This document shows, one piece after another, positions 6,911 through 13,821 of a stretch of 37,087 nucleotides of DNA (its first letter is position 1; the number at the start of each line of letters is the position of its first letter). The notes under the pieces were generated by a model that ran no database searches, was not told the origin of the DNA, and was given only the letters and a program-made list of their open reading frames with translations. Position numbers and translations under genes: made by a program. This stretch comes from Microbacterium sp. p3-SID336 (GTDB taxonomy: Bacteria > Actinomycetota > Actinomycetes > Actinomycetales > Microbacteriaceae): NCBI RefSeq assembly GCF_025143365.1, contig NZ_JALXPE010000039.1, positions 1 to 37,087 on the forward strand, written 5' to 3'.

Positions 6911-7537
6911 ATGGCGGAGGCGCACGAGAACGGGCACGACGCGCGGCGCCGACGCACCAGACGCGCCTTGCAGGAGAGCGCGTCGCAGCTGTTCGACGCC
7001 CAGGGGTACGAGTCGACGACGGTCGCCCAGATCGCCCGCAGGGCAGACGTCTCCGAACGCACCTTCTACATGCACTTCCCGACCAAGGAGGACCTGCTCT
7101 TCGCGCATGTCGGCGACTACGCGACGCTCGCCGCGCGCACCGCCCACGAGACCGCATCCCCGCACGCCGTCGAGCGCGTGCGCGCCGGGATGCAGGCACT
7201 GATCGACGCCTCCACGAGCGACGCGGCCGTCGCGCGTCAGGCGGCGATCCGCGCGGCCATCGGGGCCCGCGGCGACGTGCCCCGCGCACTGGCCACGCAG
7301 CTGATACACCTCGCGCGCGGGCTCGCGGTGCAGGTCTCGGCCGACACCGGTGCCGCGGTCGCGGACGTCGCGCCGATGGTGGGAGCCGCCCTCGGCGCCG
7401 TCGAGGGCGCTGGGCTCGACGCAGGGCTCCGTGGCATCGCCGTCGACGAGCGGCGAGCCGCAATGCTCCGGGCCCTGGATGCCGCCCTGCGCGGTTTCCG
7501 GGAGCCGCCGGTGGGCGCATCTCACCCGTCCGGGTGA
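6911..7537 (+). CDS. TetR-family transcriptional regulator
   Basis: A 208-residue repressor. The N-terminal helix-turn-helix is clear (ALQESASQLFDAQGYESTTVAQIARRADVSERTFYMHFPTKEDLLF, residues about 21-66). The C-terminal ligand domain is alanine-rich and not diagnostic. The SERTFYMHF recognition helix is typical of regulators of efflux and catabolic enzymes. It is divergent from the SDR with the palindrome between, so autorepression plus SDR control is expected. Its last codons lie within an inverted repeat that also precedes the next gene's promoter. Confidence 0.93.
   Translation: MAEAHENGHDARRRRTRRALQESASQLFDAQGYESTTVAQIARRADVSERTFYMHFPTKEDLLFAHVGDYATLAARTAHETASPHAVERVRAGMQALIDASTSDAAVARQAAIRAAIGARGDVPRALATQLIHLARGLAVQVSADTGAAVADVAPMVGAALGAVEGAGLDAGLRGIAVDERRAAMLRALDAALRGFREPPVGASHPSG
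7522..7537. promoter_or_regulatory. 7-2-7 inverted repeat upstream of the sensor kinase
   Basis: TCACCCGTCCGGGTGA is a perfect palindrome of two heptamers with a 2-nt spacer. It overlaps the tetR stop and ends 15 nt before the kinase's candidate -10 (GAGAGT, 7553-7558). The same heptamers recur at 9413-9428. The 7-2-7 layout is the known NarL-type binding geometry. The alternative is a terminator stem for tetR, but no T-tract follows. Confidence 0.6.
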
Positions 7538-7564
7538 GGCGGTGAGGAGCCGGAGAGTGGGAGC

Positions 7565-8740
7565 ATGAGGGCGATGGCACCGGAGACACCCGCGCGCACG
7601 TCGACTCGACAGGCCTGGCTGCGGGTGGACCTCATCGTCGCGCTCCTCGCGGTCATCGTGCTGCTGCCGTCCAGCATCGCCGTCCTGACGGAGCCCGCCC
7701 TCCGCCCCGAGCCGGCGGTGCTCGCGACGGTGATCGCGCTCTGCCTGGCGCTGCACGCCACGACGTTCCTGGCGATCCGCCACCCCCTCGCCGCACTCCT
7801 GGGCGCCGACGCGGTGATGCTCGTCCTGGTGCTGATCTCGATGATCGACGCGGTGCCCACCGCCTTCCTGCCCTCTGCCTCCGCGTATCTCCTCGTCGTC
7901 GGCCAGGTCGCGGCGCAGTCCCGCCGGCCGTTCCCACTCCTGGCACTGGCGGGCGGTGTCTTCGGGGCCGCGCTCATCGCCGTCGTCGAACCGCAGCTCG
8001 GCGACTTCCGGCTCGGTGCGTTCGCCGGTCTCTGCGGGGCGATCGCGGCCGCCTGGGCGATCGGCCTCGTGATGCGTGCGCGGCGGGACCAGGCGGAAGA
8101 ACGGGCGACGACGCGCATCGCGACGGCGCTCACGGAGGAGCGCACCCGCATCAGCCGGGATCTGCACGACGTGGTCGCCCATGCCATGACGGTCATGATC
8201 GCGCAGGCGGAGGTCGCGAGGGCTGTGCGCGACGACGACCCGGACCGCAGCGATGCGGCACTGGGGGTCGTCGTCGACACCGGACGTGAAGCCCTGCGCA
8301 GCATGCGCGCGGTCGTCGCGGCGGAGGCGCCCCGCGAGCCGCTGCCGACCATCGACTCGCTCGGTGCGCTCGTGGACGGCGTGCGCTCCCCCACCGTGCA
8401 GGTGCGCCTCGAGGAGTCAGGGGAGAGGGGCGAGCTGCGGGCGGATGCTGCGCTCGCGCTGCACCACGCCGTGCGGGAGGCGCTGACCAACGCGCTCAGA
8501 CACACCGCGCCTCCCGTCGCGATCGACGTGCACCTCCGCTGGCTCCCGGGTGGGCTGGAGGCGACGGTCGCGGACGACGGAGGGTCGGGCGCCCGCGGGT
8601 CCGACCTGGGCTCCGGCACCGGGCTGATCGGCATCGCCGAGCGGGTGCGGCTGGCGGGCGGAACCCTCACCGCCAAGGAGCGGAGACCCGCGGGCTGGCT
8701 CATACAGGTCGAGCTCCCCGTGGAGAGGGGCGACTCGTGA
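7565..8740 (+). CDS. NarL-class sensor histidine kinase
   Basis: A 391-residue membrane kinase. Residues about 20-175 hold five or six hydrophobic helices with no obvious extracytoplasmic domain, so it probably senses a membrane signal. The HisKA_3 helix follows (RTRISRDLHDVVAHAMTVM) with phosphoacceptor His201. The HATPase domain shows REALTNALRHT and ADDGGSGARG...GTGLIGIAERVRLAGG. Its stop overlaps the GTG of the response regulator (GTGA). Start choice is uncertain: ATG 7565 fits a leaderless transcript (GAGAGT then 6 nt), while ATG 7574 has a G-rich stretch upstream. Architecture resembles LiaS/DesK-like kinases, but no specific stimulus can be named. Confidence 0.92.
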   Translation: MRAMAPETPARTSTRQAWLRVDLIVALLAVIVLLPSSIAVLTEPALRPEPAVLATVIALCLALHATTFLAIRHPLAALLGADAVMLVLVLISMIDAVPTAFLPSASAYLLVVGQVAAQSRRPFPLLALAGGVFGAALIAVVEPQLGDFRLGAFAGLCGAIAAAWAIGLVMRARRDQAEERATTRIATALTEERTRISRDLHDVVAHAMTVMIAQAEVARAVRDDDPDRSDAALGVVVDTGREALRSMRAVVAAEAPREPLPTIDSLGALVDGVRSPTVQVRLEESGERGELRADAALALHHAVREALTNALRHTAPPVAIDVHLRWLPGGLEATVADDGGSGARGSDLGSGTGLIGIAERVRLAGGTLTAKERRPAGWLIQVELPVERGDS

Positions 8741-9393
8741 GTGTGCGCGTGCTGATCGTGGACGACCAGGAGCTGCTGCGCACGGCGATCGCGCTGACGC
8801 TCGAACGAGACCCGCGCATCGCAGCGGTCGTCACCGTCGCCTCGGGGGAGGCCGCGATCGAGCACGTGCGCGCCCACGCCGTGGACGTGGTCCTGATGGA
8901 CATCCGCATGCCCGGGATGGACGGGATCGCCGCCACGCGCGAGATCCTCCGCGTCCGTCCGGGGATCCGCGTGCTGATCCTCACGACCTTCGACCTCGAC
9001 GAATACGTCTACGCCGCCATCCGCGAGGGGGCGAGCGGCTTCCTCACGAAGGACGCGACCCCGGCGGCGCTCGCCGATGCGGCGGTCGCGGTGGCCGCCG
9101 GTGAGGCCGTCATGTCTCCCCGCGCCACGACCGCGCTGATGGGGTTCGTGCGCGGCGGTGCGCCCGCGGCCGATCCGGAGCGGGTGCTCGCGCAGCTCAG
9201 CCCTCGCGAGCGGGAGGTCGCCCGCGCGCTGGCCACCGGGGCGTCGAACGACGACATCGCGCGACGGCTGTTCCTGTCGGCGAACACCGTGAAGACGCAC
9301 GTCAAGGCCGTGCTCGCGAAACTGGGCGTGCCCGACCGTGTGCACGTCGTCATCTGGGCATACGAGAACGGACTGCTGCGCCCTCGCGGCTGA
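8737..9393 (+). CDS. LuxR/NarL-family response regulator
   Basis: A 218-residue regulator of standard length. The receiver domain starts VRVLIVDDQELLRTAI, with the phosphoacceptor Asp55 (VVLMDIRMPGMDG) and the switch Lys in SGFLTKDATP. The C-terminal LuxR helix-turn-helix is LSPREREVARALATGASNDDIARRLFLSANTVKTHVKAVLAKLG. The GTG start overlaps the kinase stop and has GAGAGG 9 nt upstream. It pairs with the kinase of the same operon. Matching 7-2-7 repeats before the kinase gene and before the downstream membrane-protein gene suggest that it activates its own operon and that neighbour. Confidence 0.95.
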   Translation: MSVRVLIVDDQELLRTAIALTLERDPRIAAVVTVASGEAAIEHVRAHAVDVVLMDIRMPGMDGIAATREILRVRPGIRVLILTTFDLDEYVYAAIREGASGFLTKDATPAALADAAVAVAAGEAVMSPRATTALMGFVRGGAPAADPERVLAQLSPREREVARALATGASNDDIARRLFLSANTVKTHVKAVLAKLGVPDRVHVVIWAYENGLLRPRG

Positions 9394-9412
9394 CGGCATC
9401 ACCGCGGCGGGA

Positions 9413-9428
9413 TCACCCGCACGGGTGA
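9413..9428. promoter_or_regulatory. Second 7-2-7 inverted repeat, upstream of the membrane-protein gene
   Basis: TCACCCGCACGGGTGA has the same two heptamers and spacing as the site at 7522. It lies 19 nt after the response-regulator stop and ends 45 nt before the candidate -10 TAGCGT at 9474-9479, a distance compatible with an activator site. Confidence 0.6.
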
Positions 9429-9473
9429 GGGGAATGCCTCGCACGGGAGAGGTCGGACGCCATCGGCGATTCC

Positions 9474-9485
9474 TAGCGTGGAGCC
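9474..9485 (+). promoter_or_regulatory. Leaderless-type -10 of the membrane-protein gene
   Basis: TAGCGT (9474-9479) is followed by exactly 6 nt and the ATG at 9486. No consensus -35 is visible, which fits an activated promoter. Confidence 0.5.
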
Positions 9486-10577
9486 ATGTCACCTCTCACC
9501 CGCACCATCGTCCTCCTCGCCGCCGCAGGCGGCGCCCTGGCCGTCGCCGTCACCGCTCTGGTGATGATGCTCGCGCCGGGGCTCGATCCGCTGCCCTCCA
9601 GCCTCGCGGGGCACCTCGGCGCCGGTGTCGAACTCGCCCTCGCCCTCATGGGCGCCCTGACCGTGTTCGTCGTGTCGGTGTCTGCGCTCCTCGCCCGCGG
9701 CGCCGCACCCCGCGGCGTCTCGCCGGGGCTGCTGCGCGGGGCTGCGCTGCTCGCGGCGCTGCTGGTCGCCCTGACCACTCCCGGCGGCATCATCCCCGCC
9801 GCGGGCTATACCTTCGCGCTGACCGTCATCGTCGGAAGCGTGGTCCTCGTGGTGCTGGTCGCGCTCCGCTATCCCTGGTTGGGCCTCGTCCTCGCGGCCG
9901 CCCTCGTCGGGCTCGTCGTGGCGGCGGTCGCCGTCGGGGCGGGGGCCCTGATCGCCCGGATCGTCGGAGCGCTCGGCGCCATGCTGCCCCACGCGGCCAT
10001 CCCGCTCGCTCATGTCGCCGCCGCGGCGGGACTGCTCGTCTGGACCATCGACCAGGCGCGCGGCGCGCGGGGACGGCTGGCGATCGCGGTGCTGCGTCAT
10101 CGTCGCCTGATCACGATCGCCGCCGCGGCCTGCGCGCTTCCCTACGCGGTCGCGCGGGCGACCTGGCTGACACCGTGGCCGCTCTTCGGCGGCTCGGCGG
10201 AGCTCTTCGCGGCAGAGCCCGAGGCCCGGGTGCTCGGCCTCGCGCTCGGCGCCGCGATGCTGACGGGCGGGGTGCTCACCCTGGGGCTGATCCGGCCGTG
10301 GGGCACCCGCTTCCCGCGGTTCTTCGCCGGGATCGGCGGGCGGACGGTCCCGCCGGCGCTCGCCATCGTCCCCGCGGGTGTCGTGAGCGTGCTGTTCACG
10401 GCGGCCGGGCTGCAGTTTGCGTTCGAGGGCACCGGGTCGATCTCCGACACCGGCTACCTGCTGCTGATGTTCCCGTTCTGGCTCTGGGGTCCGCTCCTCG
10501 GGCTGGCGACGTGGGGCTACGCGATGGTCAGGGCGACGACCCCCGCTCGTCAGCCCGAGGTCGTGCCGGTCGGCTGA
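9486..10577 (+). CDS. Uncharacterised polytopic membrane protein
   Basis: A 363-residue protein with about nine predicted helices and no soluble domain. The N-terminus is itself a helix (TIVLLAAAGGALAVAVTALVMML). Interhelical loops are short, and one longer polar segment (RHRRLITIAAAACALPYAVARATWLTPWPLFGGSAELFAAEPEAR, about residues 205-250) looks partly periplasmic. I do not recognise a family and would not assign a function. It follows the kinase/regulator operon with its own promoter and a copy of the shared inverted repeat, so it is probably the output, or part of the output, of that system. Its last 28 bases overlap the convergent marR coding end. Confidence 0.8.
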   Translation: MSPLTRTIVLLAAAGGALAVAVTALVMMLAPGLDPLPSSLAGHLGAGVELALALMGALTVFVVSVSALLARGAAPRGVSPGLLRGAALLAALLVALTTPGGIIPAAGYTFALTVIVGSVVLVVLVALRYPWLGLVLAAALVGLVVAAVAVGAGALIARIVGALGAMLPHAAIPLAHVAAAAGLLVWTIDQARGARGRLAIAVLRHRRLITIAAAACALPYAVARATWLTPWPLFGGSAELFAAEPEARVLGLALGAAMLTGGVLTLGLIRPWGTRFPRFFAGIGGRTVPPALAIVPAGVVSVLFTAAGLQFAFEGTGSISDTGYLLLMFPFWLWGPLLGLATWGYAMVRATTPARQPEVVPVG

Positions 10578-10999
10578 GGTGCGACTGCCTGGGTGAGTCG
10601 TGCGAGCGATCGCAGGAACGGCTCTCGGTCCTCCTCCGGCAGCCGCTCGAGCAGCGAGGCGTAGAGGCCGCCGAGTGCATCCGTGGTGGAGGAGACGATC
10701 TCCCGTCCCCTGTCCGTGACCTCCACGATCCGCACTCGGCGGTCCTCCGGCAGGACCTTCCGCTCGGCCAGTCCTGCGCGTTCGAGGGCGTCGAGTGTGT
10801 TGACCATCGTGGATTTGTCCAGGCAGGCCAGCTCCGCGAGTTCCTTCTGCGTCTTCTCGCCGGCCTCGGCGCACAGGAGCACGCTCACGGTGCGTAGCGT
10901 GGTGTCCAGGTCGTCCAGCTCGTCGGCGGCCTGCTGCTCGATCGACCGGGTCAGCAGCTGCAGCTGCACCACGAGGTCGCTCACCGTGCGTGCGATCAT
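10550..10999 (-). CDS. MarR-family transcriptional regulator
   Basis: A 149-residue winged-helix regulator. The DNA-binding core reads TQKELAELACLDKSTMVNTLDALERAGLAERKVLPEDRRVRIVEVTDRG, with the wing DRRVR motif. The recognition helix phrase LDKSTMVNTLDALE is typical of MarR proteins that control drug efflux. It is divergent from a DHA2 exporter, with an imperfect palindrome covering both promoters, so it probably represses itself and the pump. The ATG at 10999 has no ribosome site; a TACCCT hexamer ends 6 nt upstream, so the mRNA is likely leaderless. Its coding end overlaps the convergent membrane-protein gene by 28 bp. Confidence 0.92.
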   Translation of the reverse strand: MIARTVSDLVVQLQLLTRSIEQQAADELDDLDTTLRTVSVLLCAEAGEKTQKELAELACLDKSTMVNTLDALERAGLAERKVLPEDRRVRIVEVTDRGREIVSSTTDALGGLYASLLERLPEEDREPFLRSLARLTQAVAPQPTGTTSG

Positions 11000-11005
11000 G
11001 AGCCC

Positions 11006-11056
11006 AGGGTAGCAGTGCGGATTCGGATCGTCTAAGAATAGATCATCTGATACTGT
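11006..11056. promoter_or_regulatory. Divergent marR/exporter promoters with palindromic operator
   Basis: On the minus strand TTAGAC (complement of 11030-11035), 18 nt and TACCCT (complement of 11006-11011) drive marR. On the plus strand TACTGT (11051-11056) is the likely exporter -10. The operator is 11026-11047: TCTA-AGAA-TAGA flanked by GAT...ATC, 7 of 9 positions symmetric. It covers the marR -35 and the exporter's -35 region. Confidence 0.65.
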
Positions 11057-11092
11057 CTGAACGTTCACACGCTCCCACCGAAGGGTCACCCC

Positions 11093-12589
11093 ATGAAGAC
11101 CGACCACGCCCGTTGGGCAGCGCTCATCGTCCTGTGCATCGGCACGCTGATGACGATCCTCGACGAGACCATCGTCAACGTCGCCCTGCCGGTGATGCAG
11201 GAGGAGCTCGGGTTCACGCAGGCCGGCGTCTCCTGGGTGATCAACGCGTACCTGGTCGCCTACGGCGGGCTGCTCATCTTCGCCGGGCGCCTCGGCGACC
11301 TGATCGGGCATCGGCGCGTGCTGCTCATCGGGGTGTCCGTCTTCACCGTCGCCTCGGTCGCGGCGGGCCTGTCGGCGAACGCGGTGATGCTCGTGACGGC
11401 CCGCTTCGGCCAGGGTGTCGGGGCCGCACTGATCACGGCGGTCACGCTTGCCCTGATCGTGACGATGTTCACCGACCCCGGGGAGCAGACCCGCGCGATC
11501 GGGTTCTACAGCTTCACCTTCGCCGGCGGCGGCGCCCTCGGTCTCCTCGTGGGCGGGGTGCTCATGCAGCTCACGAGCTGGCAATGGCTGTTCTTCATCA
11601 ACGTGCCGATCGGCCTGCTCAGCCTCCTCGTCGGCTGGCGTCTGCTCCCGCGTGGCGGCGGGCCCGGCCTCACCGCCGGGCTCGATCTCCTGGGCGCGGG
11701 ACTGCTCGTGGCGGCGGTGTCGCTGCTGGTCTCCGGCATCATCAACGCCGAGCACCACGGCTGGGGCGGCACCACTCTCGTGCTCCTGAGCGGCGCGGTC
11801 GCGCTGCTCCTGGCCTTCGTCATCCGGCAGCGGGTCGCGCGCGTGCCGCTCCTGCACCTCCGCATCCTGAGGGAGCGGGACGTGGCGGGCGCGAACATCG
11901 TGCAGTTCCTCGTCACCGGCGGCCTCTACGGGTCCTTCTTCCTCGCGACGCTGCTCCTGCAGCAGGTGCTCGGCTACGCCCCGATGCAGATGGCACTGTC
12001 GTTCGTGCCGCTCACCATCGTCACCGCGATCGCCTCCATCCTCCTCGCGCCGTTCCTCACCGCGCGCCTGGGGGAGCGCGCCACGCTCCTGGCCGGGCTC
12101 GTCGTGTTCCTCGCCGGTACGGTGCTGCTGTCGCACGTGCCGGTCGGCGGAGACTACCTCGCGGACGTCCTCGCACCCCTGCTCCTGCTCGGCCTGGGCA
12201 TCGGCGTCGTGCTGCCGCCGATCATGGCTCTCGCGATGTCCGGCGCCACGGAGGACCAGGTCGGAGTGGTGTCGGGGCTCGCCAACTCGACGGGCATGAT
12301 CGGCGGGGCCTTCTGGACGGCCGTCGTCGCCTCCCTGAGCGGGGCGGTCACGAGCGGGCTCGTCGATGCCGGGGTCGCGGAGCGGGAGGCACTCCGGCAG
12401 GGCCTCGCCGTGGGCGCGCTCACCCTCGCCGTCGTCCTCGGCGGCGCGCTCGTCGTCGCCCTGGTCGTGCTCCGGAGGCGGCTGCCGGCCGAGCCGACGG
12501 ATGGCGGTGATGTGGGCGCCGCGGAGGACGGAAGAGGCGCTGGGCGAGCCGCGCTCCGATCGTCTGCTCCACCCGCCGCCCGATCATGA
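11093..12589 (+). CDS. DHA2-family MFS drug exporter
   Basis: A 498-residue proton-coupled exporter with about 14 helices, the EmrB/QacA layout. Helix 1 carries the DHA2 motif LDETIVNVALPVMQ; motif A is GRLGDLIGHRR; the antiporter motif C region is AGGGALGLLVGGVLMQLTSWQWLFFINVP. A long polar C-terminal tail follows the last helix. The ATG at 11093 has AAGGG 8 nt upstream. Divergent MarR control suggests induction by a toxic hydrophobic compound, but the substrate cannot be read from sequence. The stop overlaps the convergent tetR gene by 6 bp, so the TCATGA there ends both genes. Confidence 0.93.
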   Translation: MKTDHARWAALIVLCIGTLMTILDETIVNVALPVMQEELGFTQAGVSWVINAYLVAYGGLLIFAGRLGDLIGHRRVLLIGVSVFTVASVAAGLSANAVMLVTARFGQGVGAALITAVTLALIVTMFTDPGEQTRAIGFYSFTFAGGGALGLLVGGVLMQLTSWQWLFFINVPIGLLSLLVGWRLLPRGGGPGLTAGLDLLGAGLLVAAVSLLVSGIINAEHHGWGGTTLVLLSGAVALLLAFVIRQRVARVPLLHLRILRERDVAGANIVQFLVTGGLYGSFFLATLLLQQVLGYAPMQMALSFVPLTIVTAIASILLAPFLTARLGERATLLAGLVVFLAGTVLLSHVPVGGDYLADVLAPLLLLGLGIGVVLPPIMALAMSGATEDQVGVVSGLANSTGMIGGAFWTAVVASLSGAVTSGLVDAGVAEREALRQGLAVGALTLAVVLGGALVVALVVLRRRLPAEPTDGGDVGAAEDGRGAGRAALRSSAPPAARS

Positions 12590-13180
12590 CGCAGCCCCGT
12601 CGGCGGTCAGCACGGCGAGGGACGCCGCGAGCACCGCGTCGGGGATCCAGGGGGCGCGGCGAGGGTCGCGGAGAGCATCGCGCACCGCCGCGTACGGGAT
12701 CTGCACGAGCGCGAATCGGGCTCTGCCGAGGGTTTCGGCATCCGCGACGCCGAAGTGCGCTGCGGCGAACCGTCGGATCGCGCGGCCTACCGCGTCGTTC
12801 AGCCCCGACAGCTCCGCGCCCAGCTCGTCGGGCCACCGCGCGATCAGGTCCTCGCGCCGGTACAGGGCGAGGACCGCCGCCTGGCTCGGGTGCGCCGCGC
12901 TCCACTCCAGCGTGTGCCGGACCGCCGCGCGGGCTGCGGTGAGAGGCTCCTCGTCGTCGAGCGCCGCCAGGAAGCCCTGCTGGAACTCCTGCACCGTCCG
13001 CAGCCACAGCGTCGCCAGCAGCAGGTCGCGCGAGGGGAAGCGGTGGTAGATCGAGCCGGAGGGTGCGCCGAGGCGCTGGGCGATCGCCGTCACCGTGGCT
13101 GCGGCGACCCCCTCTTCCGTGATCACGGTCAGCGCGGCATCGAGGATGCTCTGGTCGCTGTACTTCGCGGCGCGTCCCAT
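12584..13180 (-). CDS. TetR-family transcriptional regulator
   Basis: A 198-residue repressor. The helix-turn-helix is at residues about 9-55 (SILDAALTVITEEGVAAATVTAIAQRLGAPSGSIYHRFPSRDLLLA). Its ATG shares one base with the upstream gene's stop (TGATG), so it is the second gene of a coupled pair with the SRPBCC-like protein. The pair's promoter contains a near-palindrome that this regulator probably binds. It is convergent with the DHA2 exporter at 11093, overlapping by 6 bp. By position it may also control the second exporter upstream on the same strand (13822-15456), but that is inference. Confidence 0.92.
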   Translation of the reverse strand: MGRAAKYSDQSILDAALTVITEEGVAAATVTAIAQRLGAPSGSIYHRFPSRDLLLATLWLRTVQEFQQGFLAALDDEEPLTAARAAVRHTLEWSAAHPSQAAVLALYRREDLIARWPDELGAELSGLNDAVGRAIRRFAAAHFGVADAETLGRARFALVQIPYAAVRDALRDPRRAPWIPDAVLAASLAVLTADGAAS

Positions 13181-13752
13181 CAGCCGTGCGGCTCCTTCGC
13201 CGCCAGCGCGCTGAGCGTGAGCAGCTGCCGGCGCATCATCGGCAGGTCGCCCCAGGCGAGGAGGGAGCGGCGCAGCCCGCCGAGCGGGCCGGGAGGGCGA
13301 GGCAACCACAGGGTCGCCGCGAGCCGGGTGCCGCCGTCGGGCAGCGGGTCGATGCGGTACCCGACGTCGAGCGCGCCGAAGACCCGGGTCGGCCATCCGC
13401 CCTTCATCCGCAGGGTCAGCGAGCGCTGCGACTCGAAGGCGACGAGGGTGAAGATCGTCATGAACGTCTGGCCCCGTCGGAGCCGGACCATCGCGGGGTC
13501 GGCCACGCGAGGGCTGCGGCGGGCGAAGTTGTCGATCACGTCGTAGCTGTAGGGTGCACGCCGCAGCTGACACAGCCACAGGAACAGGGCCGCGGGGCTC
13601 GCGGTCGAGCGGACGGCCCTGGTCGCCACGCGCAGATCCGGTCCGAGGGCTGCCGCGATCCCGCCATCCGGAGGGGACATCGGGACGGGCGGCCCCCACA
13701 CCCAGGGCAGACGCGGGGGTGCGGAGGGCGGGGCGACCGTCGAAGCGCGCAT
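13180..13752 (-). CDS. SRPBCC-like protein of unknown function
   Basis: A 190-residue soluble protein. The pattern of beta strands (RGQTFMTIFTLVAFESQRSLTLRMKGG, then FGALDVGYRIDPLPDGGTRLAATLWLPRP) and a C-terminal helix (GLRRSLLAWGDLPMMRRQLLTLSALAAKEP) resembles the SRPBCC/START-like fold that binds hydrophobic ligands, but sequence alone does not prove it. The first 30 residues are Pro/Ala-rich. It is transcribed with the TetR regulator that follows, sharing one base with it, so it may bind or modify the TetR ligand. The ATG at 13752 lies 6 nt after a TAATAT hexamer, with no ribosome site. Confidence 0.65.
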   Translation of the reverse strand: MRASTVAPPSAPPRLPWVWGPPVPMSPPDGGIAAALGPDLRVATRAVRSTASPAALFLWLCQLRRAPYSYDVIDNFARRSPRVADPAMVRLRRGQTFMTIFTLVAFESQRSLTLRMKGGWPTRVFGALDVGYRIDPLPDGGTRLAATLWLPRPPGPLGGLRRSLLAWGDLPMMRRQLLTLSALAAKEPHG

Positions 13753-13758
13753 ACGCTG

Positions 13759-13788
13759 ATATTAGCGAGCTCTCTCTATTATGTTCAA
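13759..13788 (-). promoter_or_regulatory. Promoter and operator of the SRPBCC-tetR pair
   Basis: On the minus strand TTGAAC (complement of 13783-13788), an 18-nt spacer and TAATAT (complement of 13759-13764) form the best promoter in the window, ending 6 nt before the ATG. The spacer region is an imperfect palindrome at 13760-13781 (TATTAGCGAGC against TCTCTCTATTA, 8 of 11 symmetric), a likely TetR site. Confidence 0.75.
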
Positions 13789-13821
13789 CGGGGAGGCGCA
13801 GGGCGCGCTCCTCTCTCCCGG

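Noticed and set aside
7522..7537. Classical intrinsic terminator for tetR
   Set aside because: The arms overlap the stop codon, the loop would be only 2-4 nt and there is no T-tract. It is kept only as an alternative to the operator reading.
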